64,000 bases of DNA, from positions 89,666,484-89,730,483 of the forward strand of contig CM039463.1 in assembly GCA_022414725.1 (NCBI GenBank). The letters run 5' to 3'. This document shows positions 1 through 13,500 of this stretch, one piece after another. Source of the DNA: Microglena sp. YARC. Its lineage: Eukaryota > Chlorophyta > Chlorophyceae > Chlamydomonadales > Chlamydomonadaceae. A program made the position numbers and the translations under genes. The notes beneath the pieces were generated by a model. It saw only the letters and a list, made by a program, of their open reading frames with translations, was not told the DNA's origin and searched no databases. The first letter of the stretch is position 1, and each line of letters opens with the position of its first letter.

Positions 1-742
1 TCATGGTGGTGTGTGTGTGTGTGGGGGGGGGGGGGCTTAGCATATTTAGCTTTGGATGTGTCTACATGTGAATGATATGCTTGGATTTAAGCTGCCAGCT
101 CTGGCCTTGATGGTGGTGTGTGTGCGTGGGGGGGGGGGGGGGGGGGGGGAGTAAGGGCTTTGCAGGCAGGGCTTTGTTGCATTTATTTACAGAATATGCT
201 TTAGTCATGATGACTGGAAAATAGCGTTATCATGTTGGGAGCATCAACATTCTCCACTATTTGAACACTAGTAGCATTTTCGCTTTGTGTCTGGTTCAAT
301 GCCTTGTCATACACAAACTGTCTTTCAACTGAATAATTTTGTCAAGGCTTCATGCTCTCCCTGTACTTCGAATAAATCAAAGTCTAGTTCAAATCTATTG
401 AAGATGGCAAGCACCCTTAGAGGCTGGAGCTGGAGGGCCCAAGCTGGAGGGTTAATCTTGATTGTTTTAGATAAGGCAAGTACCCTTCGCCTATTTGGCT
501 ACCCCTGGACACAAAGACATACAGAGGCTGGAGCCATGCGATTTTGTTTTAAATTCAAGTTCTTACGTACCATGTTGGTTGTTTGAAGTCCTACCTAGGT
601 GTTATGGTTGGGGCTTGTTTTGTGCCAACAATTTCCTGTCTAATACAATTGAATATGAATATGTGAATATTGCTTGTATATATAACAATTTCCTGTTTAG
701 TACAATTGGATGTGAATGTGTGATTTCTCCCCAAATGATCAG

Positions 743-905
743 GTATGTCCTGTGCCCCGGATGCAAGAGCGTGGACACACTGTTGGATAAGGACAGTGCA
801 ACACGATTGATGCATCTGCGCTGCCAACAGTGCGGAGCTTCAAGGACTGTCAAGCCCATCACGTCTGGATTCGTCGCTCGTGTCACCCGAAGACCCAAGA
901 CTTAG
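743..905 (+). CDS. Eukaryotic translation initiation factor 2 subunit beta, last exon (partial)
   Basis: This is the C-terminal zinc-binding part of eIF2-beta, the subunit of the eIF2 GTPase complex that delivers initiator Met-tRNA to the 40S ribosome in the cytosol. The exon follows an AG acceptor at 741-742, begins with the last base of a split codon, and reads YVLCPGCKSVDTLL, then LRCQQCGASRTVKPI, SGFVARV and a basic tail RRPKT before TAG at 903-905. The two CxxC pairs (CPGC, CQQC) form the C4 zinc ribbon, and the SGFVARV end is typical of plant eIF2-beta. The zinc ribbon of eIF5 is related, but there it is followed by more protein, whereas here the stop follows directly. Upstream exons lie outside the window; positions 1-742 are intron with GT/G-run microsatellites at 10-36 and 117-150. 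Confidence 0.85.
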
Positions 906-1157
906 TTGTTGGGATCGGCTTGTGCATGATCAAACATTCAAACGTCCATACATGCACATATCTGTGTGTGTTGGTCGGCCCTGGCTGACTAATGCTTTGC
1001 TACCAACAACCCTAGTTCCTTGGGTGGTTTGAAAGCTGTTGGTTTGTGGTTCAGTTGTTTTCACGGGACCTGTCGCATATGCAGTTGTGATGTCGGCCAC
1101 ATGTTAGGCAGTATCTCTAGACCTGGCAGCAGAGCAGGTTGTGTAGACACGGGGGTA

Positions 1158-1227
1158 GTATGGGGGTGACTTCAGTGATGCTGGCGATTTCTCGTCATCG
1201 TCAGCATCCCTGAAGTCACCCCCATAC
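1158..1227. other. Long perfect hairpin downstream of eIF2-beta
   Basis: Positions 1158-1175 and 1210-1227 are perfect 18-nt inverted repeats. The stem continues inward with 7 more pairs (1177-1183 with 1202-1208) after one mismatch, leaving an 18-nt loop at 1184-1201. It lies about 250 bp downstream of the eIF2-beta stop, so it may be in that gene's 3' UTR or just beyond. It could be a fold-back element, a small-RNA precursor or a 3'-end structure; the sequence alone does not decide. Confidence 0.7.
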
Positions 1228-1244
1228 ACGCACCAGGGCCGACC

Positions 1245-2845
1245 ATTAGGGGGCCTCGGGCACCCTGCTATTTTTATATATATGTCGCATGCTTTTGCCT
1301 GAAAATATCATTTGGCTTAGCCGCAAGCTTACTTGGTCAAGATGGTGGACACGTGCCCACAAACTAGATGTTATACGGTAGATGTTAACTGTACCGATGA
1401 CCACGTGGTGATGTGGTGTGTTAAATTGCCACCCTGGTGTAAATACATCATCAGAACTCTGGTGTAAATATACACTCTGGTTTGTGTCGAGAGTCCCACC
1501 TGGGTGGTAAATGGTCTGAGAATACCAGAATACCGACAGGCATGTTCTACCCTGGTAATCATCAGGGTTGATCAAGGGTGCCCCTAAATCCACGTTTTGA
1601 AACGTATCTGTTAACGAAATCTTCGTTTCATCAGGCAAGATTAACGTACTACGAGGGAAAGTCAAAACCTCCTGTCTTGATGCTCAACAATCTACATTTG
1701 CAACGTATCAGACCCTCCAAAGCCTGTGTCTGAATTGTGTGATATTTCTTTCAAGATTTGAATTGTTTCATGTTTTCTCAGCCAACTCTAAGCTGCTTGG
1801 ACTTGGTTACATAGCTCCAGACAGCAATTTTGCTGCTCGCCGTCTTCTGCAACTCTGGGCTGCTCACCGTCTTCCAATTCAAAGTCCCCCCGTGCGAAAC
1901 CCATGGAAACCAGGGAGCACAATACTGGTCAGGGGATTTAACAGTTTAAAGACTTATATTTGAACAGCCCTGGTGAGAGACTGAGAATCCCCTCATTCCC
2001 ACAAAAAAGACCAAGTACACTGGGTCGCGATTTTGAGTACTCCTACTCATTCCATTTGGGGTCTGGTCTGGTAATCGGACTCTGGTTATATTATTATTGT
2101 ATGGCGGGATTGGGTAATATGTTGATCGATCTGACGAGATTGAATATTTGTTTGTTACTACCGAAGTACCGAGCCACAACTGATTCATTTACTACCTAAA
2201 GCAGCAAGCAGCCCTCAGGCTGGCGCCTTGTACAAACCTAAATCAATTCGGGTCTGGTGGCTACAAATCGTTTACCAGACTACTGGACTACGGCCATGAG
2301 ACTGGATAGGGTATTAGGATTGTTACATGATTTGTCAGGAAACTCTGGGCTGCTTAACGCCTTTCAATCCCAAGTCCTCACTGCTAGATAACACTTTTAA
2401 TCTGCTTATAATAACAAGCCCAGGGGTGTTCACTAGGCCCCCCAGCTTTGCGTCCTGAGGTGCAACCAATTGTACAGCTTGTGTCCTGAGACGCAACTGA
2501 CCCATAGCCTGTGTCTTGCAATGTAGCCAACCCACTGAAGCTGTGGCCTGCGATGTAACGGACCTTTCGACGTTGCGTCTGCGACGGAGGACGCAGCATC
2601 CTGAACAAACCTGCTGGGAGCATCCGCCCTACAGCCCTAGGAATTAAGGTACACCAGCTGCCACCGGATGATGAATGGTGGTCATTGATGCATTGCAGTA
2701 TTGTGCGCCTACTCTTTTGGAGGAGTGGCAACACCACAGTGAAATTATTTATAGAATAAAAAATGATTGGATTGTTACATTTTTCCCAGCCAACTATACC
2801 AACATCTTCAAATTCTAAGCCCCACCGTGCAATATATATATATAC

Positions 2846-2921
<76 letters not shown>

Positions 2922-3150
2922 TTTACACCAGATTTTAGTATAAAAAAAACAGGGAACATGCTAAGCGGATTATTCAGTTTAACGGCTTGCCCAAATGGCC
3001 AGAATGCATTGTAGTGTGCCTGCGAGGCGAAATAAAATAATACAACTATGCTTTATTAAGCAGGTGGATATCGCACGAGGGGACTTGGAATCTGAAGAAA
3101 GTGAGCAGCCCAGAGTTGGCTGGAAAGACAAGTAATAATCCAATTTCATG
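1245..3150. repeat. Intergenic region with dispersed-repeat fragments and an AT microsatellite
   Basis: No gene is visible. About 1736-1965, 2335-2390 and 2765-2835 are copies of a dispersed element recognised by the phrase AACTCTGGGCTGCTCACCG followed by CCCCGTGCGA; related copies are at 19205-19300 (reverse) and 19560-19790. About 2420-2610 is a degenerate element rich in the motif GAGACGCAAC, related to 38930-39160 and 40280-40380. Positions 2837-2918 are an almost pure (TA)n run. Confidence 0.5.
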
Positions 3151-3154
3151 CAGC

Positions 3155-3310
3155 TGCATGGTATATCAGCCGTCAGGCTGCCCACCGTCTGCATTCAGAG
3201 TAAACGTGGGTAGTATAATCACTACTACGCCTCACTCCTGAGTACAGAATGTAACCACAGGGTGCAGACAGTTTTAAGACATGTCTAGGCCATGGCCTGT
3301 ACCGCGCTGC
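3155..3310. repeat. Dispersed repeat (AGCCGTCAGGCTGC family)
   Basis: The stretch with AGCCGTCAGGCTGC, CGTCTGC, GTAAAC, GTAGTATAA and TTTTAAGACATGT is repeated at 51240-51390 in the same order and spacing, and in weaker form at 15025-15090 and 59890-59980. It is a short interspersed family of about 150 bp with no coding capacity. Confidence 0.5.
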
Positions 3311-3824
3311 CCTTTGAAGGAGGTTAACAAATCCAAACCTGTGTACTGCAAAGTACCATGGTAACCCTAACTTGGCAAAGGCAAACCAGCAGGAGTGTTT
3401 TCAGGTTCAGGTTCAGGAGCATATCCGGGTTTGGCAAAGGGTCGTTTGCCAAACAGTTTGCCTAGACTTAAGGCGCGTGCGGTATTGGGGTGAGGGTTGT
3501 AGGGAAATCGCAATACCAACTGATTCAATGATCACCATGGGTTGAGGATGTATGATTTATGATTGAGATGTTCAGGATTCCTTTACCTTTCACTGCGTGG
3601 TCGGCGCCAGGTACCCCTGCCAGCCAGGGTACTACATTTTGTCATTTTGGGTTCCGCTTTTGAAGCAACTGCCTCCTTTGGGGTTGCGCTTTTGCCTCAA
3701 CTGAAAACGGAAACCGGAAATCTGCGCGCTGCGCCCAGAGGGGGTTAACAAATGCGTCAATCACGCAGTCGGGCTACAAAACCTTGCGCGCTGGAGCGCA
3801 ATAGCGTGCGTCATGTAGTACCCT

Positions 3825-4330
3825 GCTGCCAGCTGCATGTGCACGACTACCATCCGCAGCAACTTCACGTGCACGGGTGTGACATTTTAAGTTGCGGCGC
3901 CATAGTGAACTGGATTAGGCTCTCATCTCTTTTACCAATAAGCTCACTTGGTAACCCTGCCAGCTGCATGTGCATGACCACCACCCACAGCAGCTGCACG
4001 TGCATGAGTGTGACATTTCAAGTTACGGCGCCATGGTGCAGCTAGATTAGGCTTTTATCTCTTTTATCAACAATAAACTCATAAATACTCAGTGAAGACG
4101 AACTTAAATAAATGAAGCAAAATCCATGCTGGTGTTCTGAATAAAATGTGCACACTCCCTGCTAATCAATTGGACAATGTTAAGACACGCAGAGCAGGTC
4201 TGTAAAACTAAACAAGCACACTCAGTGCTGGCGAATTCCACTTGGTACTCCAGTCAGCTGCATGTGCATGACGACCACCCGCAGCAGCTGCACATGCATG
4301 AGTGTGACATTGCACCCTACAGCTCCCTGT
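3825..4330. repeat. Tandem repeat with AGCTGCATGTGCATGAC core
   Basis: Three copies (about 3828-3950, 3958-4080, 4250-4330) share AGCTGCATGTGCA, CACCCGCAGCAGCTGCAC and GAGTGTGACATT. The region lies just beyond the proposed stop of the WD40 gene. It could hold copies of a further, unrecognised exon end, but no clear frame stands out. Confidence 0.5.
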
Positions 4331-4960
4331 CATTAATTTGCTCGCTTGGTACCCCAATCCGGATGCGCAGCTTCCATCTTTGCCTGCTCCATTTTAGCCT
4401 TGTCTGCTGCCGCCGCCGCTGTCTAAGCTAACTTGCAGCAACTTGATGTGTGTGTGTGTGTGTGTGTGTGTGGGGGGGGGGGGTCCTCAGGTTCGGATAT
4501 CAAGCTGACTGCAAAACAGATTAGCATCATCATATTGGAACTGCGTAACCCATTGCTGCTGATGTCCAAGCTACCTAACAGCAAGCCTCTTGGTGGTGGC
4601 AATGTTGCAGCAGGACTGGCTCAAAGCCCTACCATCAATTTGTTCGCTTGGTTCCCCTACCCAAGTGCGCAGCTTACATCTTAGCCTGTTCCATGGTAGC
4701 CTTGTCTGCTGTTGCTGCCGCTGTCTAACCTTCCTTTCAGCAAGCCTCTTGGTGGCACCAATGCTGCAGCAATGTTGCAGCAGGATTGTCTCAAAGCCCT
4801 ATCATCAAGTTGTTCGCTTGGTACCCCTACCCAAGTGCGCAGCTTCCATCTTTGCCTGCTCCATGGTAGCCTTGTCTGCTGCTGCTGCTGCTGTCCAAGC
4901 TACTTTGCAGCAAGCCTCTTGGTTGTAGCAATGTTGTAGCAGTATTGTCTCAAAACCCTA
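4325..4960 (-). repeat. Tandem decayed copies of the WD40-gene last-exon end
   Basis: Units of about 170-180 bp at about 4325-4430, 4575-4745 and 4745-4925 repeat the end of the last exon (4961-5110). Each contains the complement of GATGGAAGCTGCGC, the Ala-rich GCAGCAGCAGACAAGG segment and a final GGGTAGGGG-like tract. They are frameshifted or stopped. A (GT)n/(G)n run at 4446-4483 interrupts the array. Confidence 0.65.
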
Positions 4961-7534
4961 TGATCAATTTGTTCGCTTGGTTCCCCTACCCAAGTGCGCA
5001 GCTTCCATCTTTGCCTGTTCCATGGTAGCCTTGTCTGCTGCTGCTGCAGCTGCACGTGCTGCCTTCGCTCCCAGCCTCTTGGTCGTTGCAATGGTCGTCC
5101 CTGCCTTTCCAGCGTCCGACTTACCGAGCAGATCCCTCACATTTGACGGGACGTTGTGGAGATCGTGAACCTTGAGCATAGAATGCAGACCAGAGGGTTT
5201 GGTGGTTCCCACCTCCTTGTTCTTGGCCTTCTTGTCGGCAAGCATCATGGAGGCCAACTGCACGCAGCCAAACTCACCCAAAGGGTCGGGCTCACCCTCC
5301 CCTTTGTCTGCAGCTGCAGCAGCAGCTTCGGCCTCAGCAGCAAGAACCTGGGGTAAGACGGGATGGGTTGGGTTGGGAGGGGAAGGTCGGGATGGGTTGA
5401 GATGGGATGGGAAAGTTGGGATGGTTTGGGATGGTTTAGGATGGGATGGTTTGGGGTGGTTTGGGATGGGAAGGTTGGGATAGTCTGGGATGGTCTGGGA
5501 TGGTTTGGGATGGGATGGGATGGTTTGGGATGGTTTGGGATGGTTTGGGATGGTTTGGGATGCGGGGGTTGGAATGGTGAGGTTGGGATGGTGAGGTTGG
5601 GATGGTGAGGTTGGGATGGGGAGATTGAGATTGTTTGGGATAGGATTGGTTGGGATGGGATGGGATGGGATGGTTTTGGATGGGTTGGGTTGGGATGGTA
5701 AAGTTGGGATGGTTTGGGATGGTTTTGGATGGTTTTGGATGGTTTTGGATGGGATGGGATGGGATGGTTTTGGATGGGTTGGGTTGGGATGGTAAAGTTG
5801 GGATGGTTTTGGATGGTTTTTGATGGTTTTGGATGGTTTTGGATGGGATGGGATGGTTTTGGATGGGTTGGGTTAGGATGGTAAAGTTGGGATGGTTTTG
5901 GATGGTTTTGGATGGGATGGGATGGTTTGGGATAGTTTGGGATGGGATGGGTTCGGTTGGGATGGGAAAGTTGGGATGGTTTGGGATGGAATGGGAAGGC
6001 TGGGATAGGATGTGTTTGGTTGGGATGGGAAAGTTGGGATGGTTTGGGATGGTTAGGGATGGGATGGGATGGTTTGGTTTGGGATGGGATGGTTTGGGAT
6101 GGGAAGGTTGGGTTGGGATGGGATGGGATGGGATGGGATGGGATGGGATGGGATGGGATGGGATGGGTTAGGATGGGATGGTTTGGGATGGTTTGGGATG
6201 GGATGGGTTGAGATGGGTCGGGATGGTATGGGTTGGTATGGGTTGGGATGGGTTGGCATGGGTTGGGATGGGTTGGGATGGGTTGGGTTGGGATGGGTTG
6301 GGATGGGTTGGGATGGGTTGGGATGGGAAGGTTGGGATGGGTATGGGATGGGTATGGGATGGTTTGGGATGGTTTGGGATGGTTTGGGATGGTTTGGGAT
6401 GGTTTGGGATGGTTTGGGATGGGATGGGATGGGGAGATTGGGATGGGTTGGGATTGGTTATGATGGGATGGGTTGGGTTGGGATGGGTCGGGATGGGATG
6501 GGATGGTTTGGTTTGAGATGGTTTGTAATGGTGTGCGATGGGATGGTTTGGTTTGGGTTGCAAGGGGAGGTAACAGTGGTGCTTGAGGGTAAGTTGGGAA
6601 TCAGAAATGCAATCAGAATCCATTAGTGTGTTTTGTGGGTCGGACATATCTGATCAGAAATGTTAAGATATGTGAACTAACAGGGCCTCTCTTAGTCAAG
6701 ACATAAGAAACACAGGAAAAACTCACAAAGAAAAACACTCAAGGAAACACAAGCCTGTTTATTTTAGCCCTTCCTGTCACGGTTGGGCAAGTCCCTTAAG
6801 CCTATTTGGCCTACCCCTGGACTGTAACATACATACAGCACTACTAATATGGTAAGAGACCACAACCTGTTATACATGGAATAAAGGGGTTAATTTGCCC
6901 ACACACGTTTAGATATAACCCTAATTTAGCCCACAAGCGGTAAGATCCCGCTCAATTAGCCCCTGTTTTCCATGTTTAACCGTTTGTGGTCCCTTTCCAC
7001 ATTACTGGTGCAAGGTGGTGGAGCATTACCTGGAGATAAAGCTTGTCCGCCCTTCCCATCCCAACCCAACCCGTACTAGTGCAAGGTGCAACCCATCCCG
7101 CACTAAGGTGGTGGAGCATTACCTGGAGTTACAGGTTGTCCGCCTCTCCCATCCCATACCATCCCATCCCAACCCATCCCTTACTAGTGCAAGGTTCAAC
7201 CCATCCTGCACAAAGGTGGTGGAGCACTACCTGTAGGTACAGGTTGTCCGCCTCTCCCATCCCATCCCATCCTAACCTTCCCATCCCAACCCATCCCGTA
7301 CTAGTGCAAGGAGCAACACATCCCATACTAGTGCGAAGTGGTGGAGCATTACCTGGAGGTACAGGTTGTCCGCCTCTCCCATGGGCGGCATCCTCTCTTC
7401 TCCATCTGGGTCCTTCCACGTTCGAAGATCATCTAACTCCCAAACATCATCGCCTGCAAACAGTGAAGGCAGATGTTTCACTCGACAGATGGGATGACAC
7501 AACAATTTCTCTTCATTCTTTTTCTTGATTGTGA

Positions 7535-7571
<37 letters not shown>

Positions 7572-10500
7572 GCCTGCCTGTCAGTCTGCCTGCATGTGCC
7601 AGGAGGGCACCAGGATAATGTAAACATCACCATAACCATCACCAGATAACAAGTTCCATGACTTCCATTCTTCAGTTGGTAAGGAAACCCGGTGACTCAC
7701 CTATTGCCCCAAGTAAGCCTCCCTCCATGGTGACGTTGGTGTTCCTCATACAAATGGTAATAGGCGTTCTTTGCGCCCAAATGAAATGAAATGAAACAGT
7801 TACACACATGAACATGCACTATATCTGTACCCTTCCCAGCGTACCTAGTGCCCCAAGCAAGCCTCCCTCCATGGTGACGTTGGTATTCTTCACACAAAAT
7901 GTTTACGTTGGTGTTCTTTGCGCCAAAATGAAATGATTTGAAACAGTAACACACATGAACACACACTACATATGTACCTTTCCCAGCTTAAATAGAGTCC
8001 CAAGAAAGCCCTCCAAAGTCCAAATGGCGACGTTGGTGTTCTTGGATCCAAAATGACATGCAACAGTTACACACATGAGCACATACTGCATCAGTACCCT
8101 TCCCAGCTAACCTAGAGTCCCAAGAAAGCCTCACACCATGGTCCAAATGGCGACGTTAGCGTTCTTTGCTCCAAAATGAAATGAAATCCAATGGTTACGT
8201 GCAAGTGTCCGAAGCAAGCCTCCCTCCATGGTCCAAATGGTGACCTCCTGGTCCCCTTGAGGAACATATTTAGAAGCCAGGAGGGCACCACGATAACCCA
8301 ACCATGACCCGATTCCATGACGTCCTTTGCTCAGTTCGTAAAGAGGCACGTTGACTTACCTAAAGTCCCAAGCAAGCCTCCCTCCATGGTACAAATGGTG
8401 ATCTCCTAGTCCTGGTGGCAGGCTAAGTTGGAGTCCAGGCCGGCACGAGGATAATCTAACCACTACCATCACCATCACCAGATTCCATGACATCCTTTCT
8501 TCAATTGGTAAAGAAACCCAATGACTTACCTAGTGTTCCAAGCAAGCCTCCCTCCATGGACCAAATGGTGATCTCCTAGTCCTGGTGGCAGGCTAAGTTG
8601 GAGTCCAGGCCGGCACGAGGATAATCTAACCACTACCATCACCATCACCAGATTCCATGACATCCTTTCTTCAATTGGTAAAGAAACCCAATGACTTACC
8701 TAGTGTTCCAAGCAAGCCTCCCTCCATGGACCAAATGGTGATCTCCTAGTCCTGGTGGCAGGCTAAGTTGGAGTCCAGGCCGGCACGAGGATAATCTAAC
8801 CACTACCATCACCATCACCAGATTCCATGACATCCTTTCTTCAATTGGTAAAGAAAACCAATGACTTACCTAGTGTTCCAAGAAAGCCTCCCTCCATGGA
8901 CCAAATGGTGATCTCCTAGTCCTGGTGGCAAGCTAAGTTGGAGTCCAGGCCGGCACGAGGATAATCTAACCACTACCATCACCATCACCAGATTCCATGA
9001 CATCCTTTCTTCAATTGGTAAAGAAACCCAATGACTTACCTAGTGTTCCAAGCAAGCCTCCCTCCATGGTAAAAATGGTGACGTTGGTGTTCTTGGAGTT
9101 AAAATATAATGCAACAGCTACACACATGAGCATACACTACATCAGTACTATTCTTAGATTACCTAGTGTCCCAAGCAAGCCTCCCTCCATGGTGAGGTTC
9201 ATGATCTTTGTACAAATGGGAACGTTGGCGTTCCTTGCTCCAAAATGAAAACCCAACGAATTACCTAGTGTCCCAAGTAAGCCTCCCTTCATGGTCCAAA
9301 TGGTGACGTTGGTGTCCTTTGAGCCAACAATGAAATGAAATCAAACAGTTACACATGTGAGCTTATACTAGATCGGTACCCTTCCCAGCTTACCTAGTGT
9401 TCCAGTACAGGAGGGCACGAGGATAATCTAACCACTACCATCACCATCACCAGATTCCATGACATCCATTTCTTCAATTGGTAAAGAAACCCAATGACTT
9501 ACCTAGGGTCCCAAGCAAGCCTCCCTCCATGGACCAAATGGTGACGTTGGTGTTCTTGGAGTTAACATGAAACGCAACAGTTACACACGTGAGTATATAC
9601 TACATCGGTACCCTTCCCAGCTTACCTAGTGTTCCAAGCAAGCCTCCCTCCATGGTCCAAATGGTGACGTTGGTGTCCTTAGAGCCAACAATGAGGAGAT
9701 TCCTCTCTGGCGCCACGTTAACACTGTTGATTCCTTGCTTGTGAGCACGCCAGTGCGCAGTCTGCAATGCAAGAGGGGGTATGTTACATTCCATGTGTGT
9801 TGGTGCACAATATGCAATGCAAATGAGGGTAGGTTACAGCCCAAAGGATGTTACAGTCCATGTGTTTCAGGCATCGCCTTTTGGGCACGCCATTGCGCAG
9901 TCTGCAACGCAAATGGGAGTATGTTACAGCCCATGTGTTTCAACGCCTTGCGAGGAGGCCTTTGTACAGTCTGCAATGCAAATAGGGGTATGCTACAGTC
10001 CAGAAGTATGGTACAGCACATGTGCTTCAGGCATTGCCTTGAGAGCAGGCTGGTGCATAATCTGCAATGCAAACGGGGGTATGAAACAGTACATGTGCTC
10101 CAGGCATTGCCTTGAAAGCAGGCTAGTGCATAATCTGCGACACAAGTGGGGCTATGTTACAGTCCAGGGGTATGGTACAGTACATGTGCTTTAGGCATTG
10201 CCTTGAGAGCAGGCTGGTGCATAATCTGCAATGCAAACGGGGGTATGCTACAGTCCAGAGGTATGGTACAGTACATGTGCTTCAGGCATCGCCTCCAGGT
10301 TTGACTCCCTACGGATGCGCTATAGTGTTCACGGTCACTGTCAACCGCCATGGTAGCTTTGTCCAGGTAGCTTTGTCCAAGTAGAAGCTCGTTCCCTACC
10401 GCCGTAAGACGGGGCTCCTTAAATACTATGCCCTACCAGGCGTTATCATTACTTTTACGGGGGGTAATGTACTGCAATGAATTACCTGTTTGAACGACGT

Positions 10501-13500
10501 CCGGCATGCCTCCGTACTGCTTACGCTGATACCTTCGCTGATGTCAAAAATGCGGATATGGCCAGCGGTGTCACCTATCACCACGATGTTGTAGTCTTCG
10601 TCGCAGCACATGGCTGACACTTGCTCAAGCTTGCCCTGTCCATACATATGGGAGAGTAAATATATAAATACAATTGTCTTACAAAGACCATGTTGTAGTC
10701 TTCGTCGCAGCACATGGCTGGCACTTGCTCAAGCTTGCCCTGTGTATGCATAGACATATGGAAGAGAGAGTGTTGGTGTTGTTGGTGGTGTTAGGGTTAG
10801 TGTTAGTGTTGTTGTTGTTAGTGTTGGTGTTGGCGGTGTTAGGGTTAGTGTTAGTGGTGTTGGTGGCGTTAGTGTTGGTGTTGGTGTTGGTGCTGTTGGT
10901 GTTATTGTTATTGCTGTTGGTGTTAGTTTTAGTGTTGGTGGTGTAAGTGTTGGTGTTGATGGTGTTAGTATAAGTGGTGCTGGTGGTGTTCGTGTTGGTG
11001 GTGTAAGTGTAAGTGTTGGTTGTGTTAGTGTTGGTGGTGTAAGTGTTGGTGTTGATGGTGTCAGTGTTGGTGGTGTAAGTGTTGGTGTTGATGGTGTTAG
11101 TGTTAATGTTGGTGTTGGTGGCGTTAGTGTTGGTGTTGTTGGTGTCAGTGTTGTTGTTGGTGGTGTAAGTGTTGGTGTTGATGGTGTTAGTGTAAGTGGT
11201 GTTGGTGGTGTTAGTGTTGGTATTGGTGGTGTAAGTGTTGGCTGTGTAAGCGGTGGTGGCGTAAGTGTTGGTGTTGATGGTGTTAGTGTAAGTGGTGTTG
11301 GTGGTGTTAGTGTTGGTATTGGTGGTGTAAGTGTTGGCTGTGTAAGCGGTGGTGGCGTAAGTGTTGGTGTTGATGGTGTTAGTGTAAGTGTTGGTGCCAG
11401 AGGTGGTGGGAACGTCTTCCTCGCAGCACACGACTGAATCTTGCCCAAGCTTGCCCTGTACAGACATGTGGAGGAGAAAACATATAAATAAACAAAGATG
11501 TAGATAAAATACAACAAATAAATAAATATATAAATAAAATAAAATTGAAAATACAATGTTGTAGTCTTCGTCACAGCACATGGCTGACACTTGCTCAAGC
11601 TTGCCCTGTATAGAAAACATGTTGGTGTTGTTGGTGTTATTGTTGGCGTTGTTGGCGTTAGTGTTGTTGGTGTTAGTGTTGTTGTTGTTGGTGTAAGTGC
11701 AAGTGTTGGTTGTGTTAGTGTTGGTGTTGGTTGTGTTAGTGTTAGTGCCAGAAGAGGTGGGAACGTCTTCCTCGCAGCACATGTCTGACATTTGCTTAAG
11801 CTTGCCCTGTATACCTACAGACATATGGAAGATAGACACATCCATCAGACATCTTGACAGGGTCTCAAGCAGGATGACGCAGCTTTGACTGTTTTACCTA
11901 GAAGCTACTGCTTGAAGACAAAAAGCATCGCAGTGGTGTAGATGGTCTCACCTGAGCTTCTTGCAGCGTGCACATTAACTTCCCCATGGATCCAATGAGC
12001 CAGACTACAAGCTGCTGCTTGCAGCCAAAAAACATTGCAGTAGTGTAGATGGTCTCACCTGAGCTCCTTGCAGCGTGCACATTAACTTCCCCATGGATCC
12101 AATGAGCCAGACACGCAACAGGCCATCACCACCAGATGATAGCAAGATCATGGGGTTGGTTGCCGACACCATGCCACCATTCCCTGAGCAGCCAGCATCC
12201 TCAGACGCCTTCGCTGCTGCCCTGGCCACCTCCCTCGCCTCAACACGACCTCCCTGAGAGAAAGGGATGGGATGGGATGGGATAAGATGGGATGGGATTA
12301 TGTTGATTGAACCATGTATGTAAGTTGATTGACTAAAATAAAACCTAATGCATTGCATGCTTCCCACATACGTATATGTAATATGTGTTACATGACCTCC
12401 CTCGCCTCAACAGGACCTCCCTTAGAGAAAGGAACGTGATTACGTTGATTGACACATGTATGTCGGTTGATTGACTAAAAAAAACCTAATGCAATGCATG
12501 CTTCCCACATATGTATGCGTGTTACATAACCTCCCTCGCCTCAACACAACCTCTCTGATAGAAAGGAATGGGATAATGTCGATGAGGACATGTCTGTCTG
12601 TCTCTCTGCCTGTCTGTCTGCCTGTTTCTCTGTCTGTCTGCCTGTCTGTCTATCTGTCTGTCTATCTGTCTGTCTATCTGTCTGCCTGTCTGTCTGTCTG
12701 TCTATCTGACTGGTGTACACTATTTTTTTGTTCAGCAGCACAGTAATACCTTGAGTCAATGTTAAGAGCTAGAAAGCTACATCACCCTATGTATGTCCGT
12801 CTGCCTGTCCATCCGTCTGTATATTATTACAGTCTAGCAGTAGCCATGCGGGGTAAAGGAATGATAACGCCTGGTAGGGCGTGGTATTGAGGGAGCCCTA
12901 TATTACGGCGGTAGAGAATGAGCAGCTACCTTACCTGGACAGTGCTACCATGGCGGTTGACAGCGACCACGAATACACAAAAAAGTGACTCTGACAGCAG
13001 CCTCTCTTATCTAGCACTGCTACTGTTTTTGTATTTGCCTTGGTGCGACACGTCGCAAATTTAGCAACTCGGTGCAACCCTAGTGCGACACGCTGCCCCC
13101 CAAACCCCGCGGAACGCGGAGCCCAGGGGTACCGGTGGGCCAATTCTGACTAGTTTAACCAGACCCATGCGTCCCCATGCAGCGTCGGATTAGCGTCGGA
13201 ATGGAAAAGTGTCGTTGAAAAAAAACAGTGAGCACTGCTGAAATCTTTGGGCTTTTAGTCCAGTGGATGGATCAGGGAGCTGCCCACAAGCTATTTTTCG
13301 TAGCCAACAAGAAAAACGACAACACCCCACTCACTCTTCCAATAATACTAATGGAGCACATTGGAAGTAAGCAACGATGTCCCACTAGCTCTCACATGAG
13401 TGATAATGGAGGGACATTGCACTTGTGAGCAACGACACCTCACTCACTCTAACAAAAATACTAATGCGGCACATTGGATGTAAGCGACAATGTCCCACTC

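Noticed and set aside
10679..11845. A 388-codon Asn/Thr-rich open frame on the minus strand
   Set aside because: It reads through a GTTGGTGTTAGT minisatellite and decayed copies of exon 18, inside an intron of the WD40 gene whose real exons flank it.
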